Assembly: GCA_049317725.1 (NCBI GenBank)
Contig: JBMOHS010000161.1
Coordinates: forward strand, 1 to 8,964
From: CAIOZW01 sp049317725
Lineage (GTDB): Bacteria > Acidobacteriota > Blastocatellia > RBC074
DNA: 8,964 nucleotides
Direction of reading: 5' to 3'
The translations under genes and the position numbers were made by a program. Shown here piece by piece: positions 1-7,180 of the stretch (positions are counted from its first letter, which is position 1; each line of letters starts with the position of its first letter). The notes beneath the pieces are model-generated. The model was not told the DNA's origin. It did not search any database and saw only the letters and a program-made list of their open reading frames with translations.

Positions 1-1076
1 GCCGGATCATGCTGCAGAAGATGGAGCGGATCGAGAGCGTCGCCGGGCAGGAGTCTGCCAACTTCAAGCTCCATCCAACCAGCCGAACCGGGGATCAGGT
101 GTTGATTCTTGACCGACTCTCGATCGGCTTTCCGACCCGGACCCTCGCGGAGAATCTGACGCTGACGCTCCGACGGGGAGATCGTTTAGGCGTGATCGGG
201 GGCAATGGCACGGGCAAGACCACCTTTCTACGGACGATTCTGGGTGACCAAGCACCCTTGGCAGGTGATCTCCGCTGGGGAACGGGAGTCAAGACAGGCT
301 ACTACGACCAGCGGCTGAAGCTGGTTGATGATCGCCATACGGTCCTCGAGGAGCTTCGCAGTTCGGCTCCCTCGACCGTCCCCGATGGCGAGTTGCGAGG
401 CTTTCTCGGGCGGTTTCTCTTCACCGGAGACGATGTCTTCAAATCGGTCGCGACCCTCTCCGGCGGAGAGAAAGGGCGGCTGGCCTTGGCCCGCCTGATC
501 TATTCCCGTGTCAACGTCTTGATCCTCGACGAGCCGACCAATCACCTCGACATTGCCTCCTGCGAGGCGCTCGAAGATGCGCTCAACGAGTATGGCGGGA
601 CGATCATCACCGTCTCCCACGATCGCTATTTTCTCGACCGGATCGCGACGCGAATCCTCTCCTTTGGCCCTGCGGGAGTCGAAGACTTCGATGGTGGGTA
701 CAGCGAATTCTACGAAGCCCACCACCGCACGGCGACCGTTCCCGTGTCGATCCCCGAGCCAGAGCGAGGGAAGGCACGGCGATCGTCTGAGCCCGCTGCG
801 CGAGAGTCAGGAGGCCAACGACAGAAGCGGCCGACGGGACCGTCCGCGGCTGAACTGGAAGCGGAGATTCAACGCCAGGAAGCGGCGCTCGCCGAGCTGA
901 CCGATCGGTTGAGTTCCGAGGAGGTGGTCCGCGACCGGGAACAGATGCTGACGGTGACCGGTCAGTACCAAGAGGCCGAGTCGAGCCTCCAGATCCTCTA
1001 TCGCGACTGGGAAGTGGCCCTCGAACACGAGGCAGGCAACGGTGCCGCCGCAAAGTCGGGCGCGTCCTCACGCTGA
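1..1076 (+). CDS. ABC-F family ATPase, C-terminal part (5' truncated by window)
   Basis: The frame is open to the left edge and the first ATG (position 9) lies inside linker-type sequence (RIMLQKMERIE), so the true start is upstream. Numbering from that ATG, one complete ABC domain is visible: Walker A GGNGTGKTT (64-72), signature LSGGEKGRL (150-158), Walker B with VLILDEP (170-176) followed by TNHLD, and the H-loop His204 in TVSHDR. No membrane segments are present. This is the second ATPase domain of a soluble duplicated ABC protein. A charged tail (about 280-340, rich in E, A, L, R) looks like the C-terminal coiled coil of Uup/YdiF-like members. ABC-F proteins bind the ribosome E site and aid stalled translation or confer antibiotic protection; Uup also affects DNA transposition. 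The subfamily cannot be set without the N-terminal half. The ybaK-like gene follows after 51 bp on the same strand. Confidence 0.93.
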   Translation, partial: RIMLQKMERIESVAGQESANFKLHPTSRTGDQVLILDRLSIGFPTRTLAENLTLTLRRGDRLGVIGGNGTGKTTFLRTILGDQAPLAGDLRWGTGVKTGYYDQRLKLVDDRHTVLEELRSSAPSTVPDGELRGFLGRFLFTGDDVFKSVATLSGGEKGRLALARLIYSRVNVLILDEPTNHLDIASCEALEDALNEYGGTIITVSHDRYFLDRIATRILSFGPAGVEDFDGGYSEFYEAHHRTATVPVSIPEPERGKARRSSEPAARESGGQRQKRPTGPSAAELEAEIQRQEAALAELTDRLSSEEVVRDREQMLTVTGQYQEAESSLQILYRDWEVALEHEAGNGAAAKSGASSR

Positions 1077-1112
1077 AGGGTTGCTGATTGGGCCGCTCTC
1101 CCTCTCCTCACC

Positions 1113-1117
1113 GGAGG
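1113..1117 (+). promoter_or_regulatory. Ribosome binding site of ybaK
   Basis: GGAGG lies ten bases before the ATG at 1128 and supports that start. Confidence 0.7.
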
Positions 1118-1127
1118 AATTCAAGAC

Positions 1128-1607
1128 ATGCCCCCCAAGACCTTGGCCGCCCGCCAGCTCGATCAACGAAAAATTCCCTACGAACTGAGAGCCTACGAGG
1201 TGCGCGAGGACGAGCTCGACGCCGTCACCGTGGCGTTCAAAGTCGGGATGCCTCCTGAGGCGACCTTCAAGACATTGGTCGTGCGAGGCGATCGGACAGG
1301 CGTCTTCCTGGTCTGCCTCCCTGGAAACGCCGAGCTTGATCTGCGTCGAGTGGCTGCTCAGACAGGGAATAAGCGGCTCGACCTCGTTCCCGTCAAGGAG
1401 ATCCAGTCCCTGACAGGCTATATCCGTGGCGGGGTCTCCCCGATTGCCACGAAGCGTCCCTACCCCCTCCTGCTCGACGAGAGTGCACGGCAGCACGCGC
1501 GGATCAGCATCAGCGCCGGACAGCGCGGTCTTCAGTTGCTGCTCTCTCCAGAGGCACTGCAGGCGGTGACCGGGGCGACTTGGGCCGCGGTCACCATCGA
1601 GCAGTGA
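1128..1607 (+). CDS. ybaK: YbaK/ProX-type Cys-tRNA(Pro)/aminoacyl-tRNA deacylase
   Basis: The product has 159 residues, the same length as E. coli YbaK. This family hydrolyses mischarged tRNA in trans, classically Cys-tRNA(Pro) made in error by prolyl-tRNA synthetase. Visible family marks are Lys48 in TFKTL, which aligns with the catalytic Lys46 of characterised YbaK, the hydrophobic strand VFLVCLPG (59-66), and the substrate-loop motif GYIRGGVSPIATKR (97-110), which corresponds to the family's GYxxGGxSPxGxKK. The ATG has a good Shine-Dalgarno GGAGG ten bases upstream. The upstream ABC-F gene ends 51 bp before, so co-transcription of two translation-quality genes is plausible. The gene runs tail to tail into the M20 peptidase with only 11 bp between the stops. 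Substrate specificity (Cys, Ala or another residue) cannot be read from sequence; related ProXp and EbsC proteins are the alternatives. Confidence 0.93.
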   Translation: MPPKTLAARQLDQRKIPYELRAYEVREDELDAVTVAFKVGMPPEATFKTLVVRGDRTGVFLVCLPGNAELDLRRVAAQTGNKRLDLVPVKEIQSLTGYIRGGVSPIATKRPYPLLLDESARQHARISISAGQRGLQLLLSPEALQAVTGATWAAVTIEQ

Positions 1608-1618
1608 TCGTTGAGCAC

Positions 1619-3004
1619 TCAGTTCTTCCGTGGAAGCCGGGCAATCTCCTCGAAGTAGTGGACAAACATCCGGATCCCACCGGACGTCTGCTGCCAATCG
1701 TAGTTCTCGTTCTTGGCATGGTAGCCGTGTTCGGGTAGGCTCAGCCCGAGGAAGGTGATCGGGGCCTTGAGTCGCTTCTGCATGGTAACGACCGCGCCGA
1801 TCGAGCCTCCCTCCCGCGTGAAGGCGGGCTCTTTGCCGAACGCACGCTTCATCGCTGTCCGCCCGGCATCAGCATATGGACCGTGGAAGTCTCCCAGATA
1901 GGGCTCGAGCTCCTGGGTGGCGACGACTCGCACATCCGGATTGAGGGAGCGGACGTGATCGCGGACGAGCCGAGTGATCCGACCCGGTCGCTGATCTGGC
2001 ACCAGCCGCGTACTGATCTTGGCTTCGGCACGATAGGGGACGATCGTCTTGACGCCGGGCCCGGAGTACCCCCCTGTAATCCCATGCACCTCGAAGGTCG
2101 GCATCGCCATGATCGCCGTCAGCACATCGGCCTCACTCTTCAAGTTGGGCCGGATCGATTTCAGTTCGTGTGCTTTGAGAAATCCCCGCGTCGTGAAGCC
2201 GGAATCGACAAAACTGGCGATCTCGGCGGCGGTCGGTTGTCGGACTTCGTCGTAGAATCCAGGGATGAGGACTTGACCGGTCTGCGCGTCGTAGCACTGA
2301 CTGATCACCTTGGCCAGCTCTCCGATGGGGTTGCGGGCGGCTCCCCCGACCAGCCCTGAATGGACATCCTTGCGGTGTGTCTCCAGTTGGAAGAGAAAGG
2401 TCTGCAGCCCGCGTAAGCCGTAGGGGATGGCCGGCTGTTTGCGGGAGATCCAGATGGTGTCGCTGACCAGGACGGAGTCGGTCTTGAGCTCCGGCAGGTG
2501 CCCCCGGACAAAGGTGTCGAAGTTGGGGCTCCCGATCTCCTCCTCCAATTCCCAGATGAATTTGTAGTTGAGGGGGATGCCAGCGGCGACCGCGTACCGG
2601 ACCGCCAGCAGAGCGGTCAGCGCGGGCCCCTTGTCGTCGGTCGTTCCCCGGCCCTCGTATCGATCTCCATCGCGGAAGAAGGTGAAGGGGGCCCGATGCC
2701 ACTCCGAGGAGTCGGCGGGCTGGACATCAAGGTGGTTGTAGATGGTGACGGTTGGATAGGCCGGATCGACGATCAGTTTTCCGAAGACGACGGGATTGCC
2801 CGGTGTCTCGACTGGGCAAGCCTCGGCACCAACTTCGCGCAGATAGCCTGACGCGAGCTCTGCGCAGCGGCGGATGTCTGCCTGACATTCGGGATCGCTG
2901 CTGACGCTGGGGGTCTCGACCAGTGTCGCCAGCTTCTCCTCGAACTCGGGGCGGACACTGGCAATATAGTCATCGAGCTGACGGTTGGGCTGTTCTCTTT
3001 TCAT
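1619..3004 (-). CDS. M20 family metallodipeptidase, CNDP (cytosolic non-specific dipeptidase) type
   Basis: A 461-residue di-zinc aminoacyl dipeptidase without a signal peptide, so cytoplasmic. The residues expected from carnosinase/CNDP structures are all present: metal ligand His91 and Asp93 in HLDVQP, bridging Asp123 in RGTTDDKGP, general base Glu155 and metal ligand Glu156 in EEEIGS, Asp182 in SDTIW, His215 in HSGLVGG (lid/dimerisation domain), and His429 in HGYHAKNEN. The stretches YGLRG, VHGITGGYSGPGVKT and FTREGGSIG also resemble the CNDP subgroup rather than DapE or ArgE. Length is normal. The ATG is preceded by AGGAG with a 9-base spacer. It is the last gene of a cluster behind a secreted amidohydrolase (96-bp gap) and a lactate permease. 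Family members hydrolyse dipeptides; CNDP2 also equilibrates lactate plus amino acid with N-lactoyl-amino acids. The substrate here is unknown. Confidence 0.93.
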   Translation of the reverse strand: MKREQPNRQLDDYIASVRPEFEEKLATLVETPSVSSDPECQADIRRCAELASGYLREVGAEACPVETPGNPVVFGKLIVDPAYPTVTIYNHLDVQPADSSEWHRAPFTFFRDGDRYEGRGTTDDKGPALTALLAVRYAVAAGIPLNYKFIWELEEEIGSPNFDTFVRGHLPELKTDSVLVSDTIWISRKQPAIPYGLRGLQTFLFQLETHRKDVHSGLVGGAARNPIGELAKVISQCYDAQTGQVLIPGFYDEVRQPTAAEIASFVDSGFTTRGFLKAHELKSIRPNLKSEADVLTAIMAMPTFEVHGITGGYSGPGVKTIVPYRAEAKISTRLVPDQRPGRITRLVRDHVRSLNPDVRVVATQELEPYLGDFHGPYADAGRTAMKRAFGKEPAFTREGGSIGAVVTMQKRLKAPITFLGLSLPEHGYHAKNENYDWQQTSGGIRMFVHYFEEIARLPRKN

Positions 3005-3013
3005 GAGTCGATT

Positions 3014-3018
3014 CTCCT
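3014..3018 (-). promoter_or_regulatory. Ribosome binding site of the M20 peptidase gene
   Basis: The minus strand reads AGGAG, inside AGAGGAGAA, nine bases before the ATG at 3004. An upstream minus-strand ATG at 3023-3021 is out of frame. Confidence 0.65.
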
Positions 3019-3100
3019 CTCATGGGATCCATCTGGATGGGCTGTTTTCTGGTGGGGACCGATCGCTCTGGCAAAGCGAGCCATCCCTGAATTTGATTTT

Positions 3101-5104
3101 TCAATAGAGCCGGATGTTGTCAAGTTCGATCCAGCGCATTGCAAGCGGGGGGCCAGCCATCTCGAAGCTGGTCAGGAGCAGATCCTTGGCAGTCCAGTCA
3201 GGCCCAGGGAGCTTTCCCGGGCTTCGCTGGAGTGTCGCAAAAGGAATCCGCTGGGTCTTCCAGCCCGCGGTCGCGGTGAAGGAGGCGGCAAAGGGACGGT
3301 TCTCCCGAACGGATGCCGTCGTCAAGACCAGTCGATAGGTCCCCTCCCCCCGCACGTCGAAAGAGACGCCCACAAAGCGCGAAGCGTCGACCGGCTCGAT
3401 CCCGCCCCGACGGAAGGGAAGCTGGAGCCGAACGAACGGGTTCTCTGCTGAGCTGAGCCGGGCGGTGGCGAGCAGGCTCTTGCCCCTCCCTTGTCGCTCG
3501 ACACGATCGAAGATCACGCGGGAGGGCGCGACACCGGGCTCTGTCGCATAGACCCAGCGGGTATCCAACCGGCTGCGCCCGTCTGGGGAGTCGAAGTCAT
3601 CGAGGAGCGCCATCCCCGGAACTGTCGGCAGGGAAGTCCCTTCCGCGGTCGCGATTCGTTGGGCAAGGGCAGACCGATCGACCTCTCTTCCTCCCAGAAA
3701 GAGATGGCGGATCCGTCGGAGATCGGCGAGCTGCCGGTGAGGCTCCCCGTCGACCACGAGGAGGTCTGCCAGCCGCCCCGGCGCAAGGGTCCCGCGTTCT
3801 GTCTCGAGCCGCAAGGCCTTAGCGGCGGTCCCGGTGGCGGCGGTGATCGCCTCGAGCGGGGAGAGCCCTCCGGCGGCGAGCAGTTCCAGCTCCCGCAGAG
3901 TCGCCCACCCGTGATGGGTCCCGGTGACCCCCGCGTCGGTTCCCACTCCGATCGCCACTCCCGCCTGTCGTGCCGCGCGCAGATTCTCACCCAAGTAGTG
4001 CCAGCGGCGCTGGCGGTAGGGCGTCTCCCGCCCGGGAACCGGCGGCCAAGCCGCAGGAGCCGCTTCTCCTGCTGGCGTTCCATTGACGGGGCGGGTCAGC
4101 GGCGGCTCGATCGCCTGCCGGACGATCGGATCCAGCACCACCTCGAGGAGCGGCGAGAGGATGGAGCGCGAGCGAGGCTCATAGACGGCCAGCGTGTTGA
4201 CATACGTCGTGCCGTTGGTCCGGAGAAGCTCGAGCAGGCTCGCGTCGGCAATTCCGTCCCCGATGCCGTGGGCAAGGACATCCACCCCGGCTTGTGAGGC
4301 CAGCCTCGCCTGGTCCCGACGGACCGTGTGGGTCAGCACCGGCCATCCTTCCCGGTGCGCTTCTTCCACCAGGGCGGTCAGCGTCTCCAGGTTCATGCTG
4401 GTCATATCTGGAGCCGCTCCGTACCGCCACCCATCGGTAAAGACCTTGATGACATCTGGGCGGTAGGCGACGACACGCCGAATCGCCGCGCGCGCTTCGT
4501 CTGGCGTCGCGACCTCCTGGGAGAAGAAGTCTCCCCGCCCACCCTCTGCACCGTGCCCTCCCGGTGTCGTCAGACGTGCCGCCAAGCTGAGGCGCGGTCC
4601 GACGATCACCCCTTCCCGGAGCAGCCGCCTCATCGGCTCGAACGTCTCTGGGTAGGTTCCAAAGTCGACGACCGAGGTCACCCCGCAGTAGAGATAGGCA
4701 AGCAGGTTCTTCGGCCAGTCTCCCGCAATCCCACTTGCCGTCCCGTAGGGCAGGTGCGTATGCAGATCGAAGAGGCCCGGCAGAACCGTCATTCCCGCCG
4801 CATCGATGCGGCGTGCCTCGGGCGGGATCGCTAGATCCACCCCGACGGCCTCGATCCGGTCCCCCCGGATCAGGATCGTCTGCGTCGACGGCACACTCCC
4901 TGTCCCATCGATCACCGTGCCGTTGACCAGGGCGATCAGGTTCGATGCGGAGCCAGCCTGGCGGGGGCCATCCGCGATTCCCGCCCGGGAGTGGGCACCG
5001 CTCATCCACCGCTCGCCCGCCCAGCCGCTGCCCAGCCCGCCCAGGAGCAGCAGCCCCAGTCCCATCTTGCCCGCGTGCTTGGTGAATCGATCACTTCTTC
5101 TCAA
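3101..5104 (-). CDS. Secreted metal-dependent amidohydrolase with C-terminal CIA30/CBM-like domain
   Basis: A 667-residue protein. Residues 1-30 look like a signal peptide (basic start, hydrophobic GLGLLLLGGLGSGWAG), so it probably acts in the periplasm or outside the cell. Residues about 56-475 form a subtype-I amidohydrolase: HxH metal site His115/His117 in DLHTHL, Lys220 in VIKVF as candidate carboxylated metal-bridging lysine, His259 (LTHT), His279 (LAHG) and catalytic Asp390 (GTDAG), then the closing beta segment GTLAPGRLADLLVVDG. This resembles the imidazolonepropionase/Xaa-Pro dipeptidase-like branch. Residues about 498-667 (LLDDFD ... IELDNIRLY) look like a CIA30 or CBM11-type beta-sandwich; this assignment is weaker. 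The start is TTG, chosen because AGAGGAG lies seven bases upstream and the signal peptide then begins cleanly; the next Met (14) would clip its basic region. Middle gene of the permease-peptidase cluster. Substrate unknown. Confidence 0.88.
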   Translation of the reverse strand: MRRSDRFTKHAGKMGLGLLLLGGLGSGWAGERWMSGAHSRAGIADGPRQAGSASNLIALVNGTVIDGTGSVPSTQTILIRGDRIEAVGVDLAIPPEARRIDAAGMTVLPGLFDLHTHLPYGTASGIAGDWPKNLLAYLYCGVTSVVDFGTYPETFEPMRRLLREGVIVGPRLSLAARLTTPGGHGAEGGRGDFFSQEVATPDEARAAIRRVVAYRPDVIKVFTDGWRYGAAPDMTSMNLETLTALVEEAHREGWPVLTHTVRRDQARLASQAGVDVLAHGIGDGIADASLLELLRTNGTTYVNTLAVYEPRSRSILSPLLEVVLDPIVRQAIEPPLTRPVNGTPAGEAAPAAWPPVPGRETPYRQRRWHYLGENLRAARQAGVAIGVGTDAGVTGTHHGWATLRELELLAAGGLSPLEAITAATGTAAKALRLETERGTLAPGRLADLLVVDGEPHRQLADLRRIRHLFLGGREVDRSALAQRIATAEGTSLPTVPGMALLDDFDSPDGRSRLDTRWVYATEPGVAPSRVIFDRVERQGRGKSLLATARLSSAENPFVRLQLPFRRGGIEPVDASRFVGVSFDVRGEGTYRLVLTTASVRENRPFAASFTATAGWKTQRIPFATLQRSPGKLPGPDWTAKDLLLTSFEMAGPPLAMRWIELDNIRLY

Positions 5105-5111
5105 AATCTCG

Positions 5112-5118
5112 CTCCTCT
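5112..5118 (-). promoter_or_regulatory. Ribosome binding site supporting the TTG start of the amidohydrolase
   Basis: The minus strand reads AGAGGAG, separated by seven bases from the TTG at 5104-5102. No ATG lies in frame nearby upstream, so this site decides the non-canonical start. Confidence 0.7.
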
Positions 5119-5167
5119 TTCGCTTCCTTGCTCCTGATTCGACGGCGGGATGATTCCTGTTTCCTCT

Positions 5168-6805
5168 TCAGGGGACTATTCCAGGAAAGAGATAGGCCTG
5201 GGAGAGGACCAGGAGTCCCACCAGGACGGCCATGGCCACACTGTGGAAGAAGACATAGCGAAGGATAGGTCCCTCCTCCCCGTGCTGGCCAGTGGCCACC
5301 CCTGCGACCACGATCGACTGGGCGTCGATCATCTTTCCCATCACTCCGCCGGAGCTGTTGGCGGCGGCGGCAAGCACCGGGGAGATTTGTAGCTGCTCCG
5401 CGGTGATCTGTTGCAGATTCCCAAACAGGACGTTGGAGGAGGTGTCGCTCCCCGTTAGCGCGACCCCCAGCCATCCCAGCAGGGGGGAGAAGAAGGGGAA
5501 GAGGAAGCCCGTACTCGCAAAGGCGAGGCCCATCGTCGCGTCCAATCCGCCATACCGTGTCGTAAAGCCCAACGCCAGCATCGCCGCGATCGTCACCAGC
5601 GAGAGGCGCACCCGCCGCAGCGTTCCCCAGTAGATTCTCAGCAGCCTTCCCGGCGAGAGTCGCAAGATCAATCCCGAGAGAATACCGGCCAGCAACAGGG
5701 CCGTCCCTGTCGCTGACAACCAGTTGAGCGAGAAGATGGCCTCCTCTGCTTTCAGAACGGTGACGACCGGCGGAGCCCGGTAGATCGCCTGATGGAGCCA
5801 GGGGACCTTCACTTCAATCAGCGAGAGATGGTTGAGCCAGCTCTTCATCGGCGGAAGTCCCCAGAGGAAGACCAAGATCGAGAGCAGAACCCACGGCATC
5901 CAGGCCAGCCCGGCCTCCCGTTTGCTGAATCGTTCTGGCGCCGGTTCCGTCTTGCCAGAGGCAACCCCCTCCTTCCAGATGGTCTTCGGGTGCCACACTC
6001 GCAACAAGAGGACCAACGACAAGATTGAGACGATCGCTCCGACGATGTCGACCACCCACGGGCCGTGGTAGTTGCTGATCAGAAATTGCGCGAGGGCGAA
6101 GGTTCCCCCGGCAGTCAGACAAGCCGGCCAGACCTCCCGCATCCCCTTGAATCCCGTCATCGCCCAGACCAGCCAGAAGGGGACCAGCAGGGAGAAGAAT
6201 GGCAGCTGGCGGCCTACCATCGCACTCAACTGTTCGAGCGGCAAGTTGGTCACCTTCGCCAGTGCCAGAATGGGCGTTCCGAGCGCCCCGTAGGCGACGG
6301 GGGCGGTGTTCCCGATCAATGCGATCCCCGCCGCCTGTAACGGCTTGAATCCGAGCCCGATCAGCATCGCCGCCGAGATGGCGACCGGTGTCCCGAATCC
6401 TGCGGCCCCTTCAATGAAGGCGCCAAAACTGAAGGCGATGAGGAGCGCCTGCAGTCGCGCGTCCTGGGTGATCCCCGCAATCGTCTCCTTGACGACCTCG
6501 AACTTGCCGGTGACAACGGTGATGTCATAGACAAAGATCGCATTGAGGACGATCCAGCCAATGGGAAAGAGACCGAAGGCCGCTCCGTTTCCGGCGGCGG
6601 CGAAGGCCAGTCCCATCGGCATGCCGTAGACGAAGATGGCAACGACGAGTGACGCGCCCAATCCGATCGCTGCCGCTACGTGAGCCCGCACGTGCCCAAA
6701 CGCGAGCAGCCCCAGCAACAGCACGACGGGTACTGCGGCGACCAGCGTCGATCCCACCAATCCTCCCCACGGCTCATAGGTCTGTGTCCACTGTAACGGA
6801 CTCAT
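5168..6805 (-). CDS. lldP: L-lactate permease (LctP/LldP family, TC 2.A.14)
   Basis: A 545-residue inner-membrane protein, close to the 551 residues of E. coli LldP, which imports L- and D-lactate and glycolate with protons. Many hydrophobic helices are visible, for example 18-36, 42-60, 83-98, 119-150, 203-216, 252-270, 303-316, 365-381, 402-416 and 520-540. Family-conserved stretches are FGAFIEGAAGFGTPVAISAA (127-146), LTGSDTSSNVLFGNLQ (450-465) and GVMGKMIDAQSIVVA (487-501). The N-terminus (LQWTQTYEPWGG) matches the usual LldP opening, and GGAGA sits four bases before the ATG, a short but usable spacing. It is the first gene of the cluster; the secreted amidohydrolase starts 63 bp after its stop. 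No lactate dehydrogenase (lldD, lldEFG) or lldR regulator lies in the window. Two palindromes upstream may control it. Glycolate is the main alternative substrate. Confidence 0.95.
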   Translation of the reverse strand: MSPLQWTQTYEPWGGLVGSTLVAAVPVVLLLGLLAFGHVRAHVAAAIGLGASLVVAIFVYGMPMGLAFAAAGNGAAFGLFPIGWIVLNAIFVYDITVVTGKFEVVKETIAGITQDARLQALLIAFSFGAFIEGAAGFGTPVAISAAMLIGLGFKPLQAAGIALIGNTAPVAYGALGTPILALAKVTNLPLEQLSAMVGRQLPFFSLLVPFWLVWAMTGFKGMREVWPACLTAGGTFALAQFLISNYHGPWVVDIVGAIVSILSLVLLLRVWHPKTIWKEGVASGKTEPAPERFSKREAGLAWMPWVLLSILVFLWGLPPMKSWLNHLSLIEVKVPWLHQAIYRAPPVVTVLKAEEAIFSLNWLSATGTALLLAGILSGLILRLSPGRLLRIYWGTLRRVRLSLVTIAAMLALGFTTRYGGLDATMGLAFASTGFLFPFFSPLLGWLGVALTGSDTSSNVLFGNLQQITAEQLQISPVLAAAANSSGGVMGKMIDAQSIVVAGVATGQHGEEGPILRYVFFHSVAMAVLVGLLVLSQAYLFPGIVP

Positions 6806-6849
6806 TGGGTCTCCATCACTTTTCTGCCCCTCTTTTCCACGATCTTGTG

Positions 6850-6869
6850 CATTTTTCGCTGGAAAAATG
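6850..6869. repeat. Perfect palindrome 1 upstream of lldP (8-bp arms, 4-nt centre)
   Basis: CATTTTTC, GCTG, GAAAAATG: both arms are perfectly complementary. It sits 45-64 bp before the lldP start. It could be an operator for a dimeric regulator, or a hairpin in the lldP leader RNA. It does not resemble the E. coli LldR operator (GGTxxTACCAATT-like). The palindrome is seen directly; the function is inferred. Confidence 0.55.
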
Positions 6870-6888
6870 GCGCGGAAAAGGGTATATT
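6860..6888 (+). promoter_or_regulatory. Possible sigma70-type promoter reading toward the small membrane-protein gene
   Basis: TGGAAA (6860-6865, 4 of 6 to TTGACA), a 17-base spacer, then TATATT (6883-6888, 5 of 6 to TATAAT). It is embedded in the two palindromes, so a factor bound there would block it. A transcript from here would have a leader of nearly 290 bases before the 7181 start. No comparably good promoter was found on the minus strand for lldP. Confidence 0.25.
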
Positions 6889-6893
6889 TCCGC
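6872..6893. repeat. Perfect palindrome 2 upstream of lldP (7-bp arms, 8-nt centre)
   Basis: GCGGAAA, AGGGTATA, TTTCCGC: a second perfect dyad begins three bases after palindrome 1. Both dyads share a GGAAAA-like half-site, so one regulator might bind both. It overlaps the candidate plus-strand -10 box at 6883-6888. Confidence 0.55.
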
Positions 6894-6944
6894 TGTTTTT
6901 ACAACACAGGTAAGACCCCCACCGGTCCCCCCGCCGGGCTTTCC

Positions 6945-6962
6945 AGATCCGAACCGATTCAT
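6945..6962 (+). repeat. Imperfect direct repeat, copy 1
   Basis: AGATCCGAACCGATTCAT recurs at 7133-7149 without the G, 188 bases later. It may be chance, or a duplicated protein-binding site. No function is assigned. Confidence 0.3.
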
Positions 6963-7132
6963 TGAAGACCTGAACCTGACTGAACCCACCATGGCACGTC
7001 GCCAGTCCTTTGTTCACGCGACGGGCAGGTGGCAGCGATGGCTGCGTGAAGAAGTGGTATTGTCCCTGGTGCATCAGGCCCGACGCATCTTGGAAGTCAG
7101 TTCAACCAGGATCCAGTCTTCTTGTCCAGGAT

Positions 7133-7149
7133 AGATCCAACCGATTCAT
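7133..7149 (+). repeat. Imperfect direct repeat, copy 2
   Basis: AGATCCAACCGATTCAT is the partner of 6945-6962, one base shorter. It ends 31 bases before the start of the small membrane-protein gene. Confidence 0.3.
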
Positions 7150-7164
7150 CCCCGGCCTTGGCGC

Positions 7165-7173
7165 AGGAGAGAG
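7165..7173 (+). promoter_or_regulatory. Ribosome binding site deciding the 7181 start
   Basis: AGGAGAGAG lies upstream of the ATG at 7181 (AGGAG core spaced 11 bases). It favours this start over the in-frame ATG at 7010. Confidence 0.5.
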
Positions 7174-7180
7174 ACCGCCT

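Larger units (their letters stand above)
6806..7180. other. Divergent intergenic region between lldP and the small membrane-protein gene
   Basis: This 375-base stretch lies between divergently oriented genes and holds no convincing coding region. Its lldP-proximal third is A/T-rich and contains two adjacent palindromes and a possible plus-strand promoter. The remainder is G/C-rich and shows only a short imperfect direct repeat. Open frames that cross it lack ribosome binding sites. Confidence 0.6.

Noticed and set aside
228..725. Long minus-strand frame inside the ABC-F gene, and similar long frames opposite the amidohydrolase and peptidase genes
   Set aside because: High G+C keeps opposite frames open. 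These have no family motifs and lie under genes with intact catalytic signatures.
3063..3079. Small hairpin TCGCT/AGCGA between the amidohydrolase and peptidase genes as a terminator
   Set aside because: A five-base stem with no U-tract is too weak to claim, and it sits inside an apparent operon.
6802..7074. Minus-strand 90-residue frame whose stop overlaps the lldP start (ATGA), suggesting translational coupling
   Set aside because: It has no ribosome site at its ATG, its composition is not protein-like, and it crosses both palindromes. The ATGA overlap is most simply chance.
6991..7134. Plus-strand 47-residue frame beginning MARRQSFVHATG
   Set aside because: No Shine-Dalgarno sequence lies before the ATG, and it is only the end of a longer chance frame that overlaps the lldP start.
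7010..7180. N-terminal extension of the small membrane protein, containing WYCPWC
   Set aside because: A Cys-x-x-Cys pair is tempting as a redox or zinc site, but the upstream ATG has no ribosome site and the 7181 ATG does.
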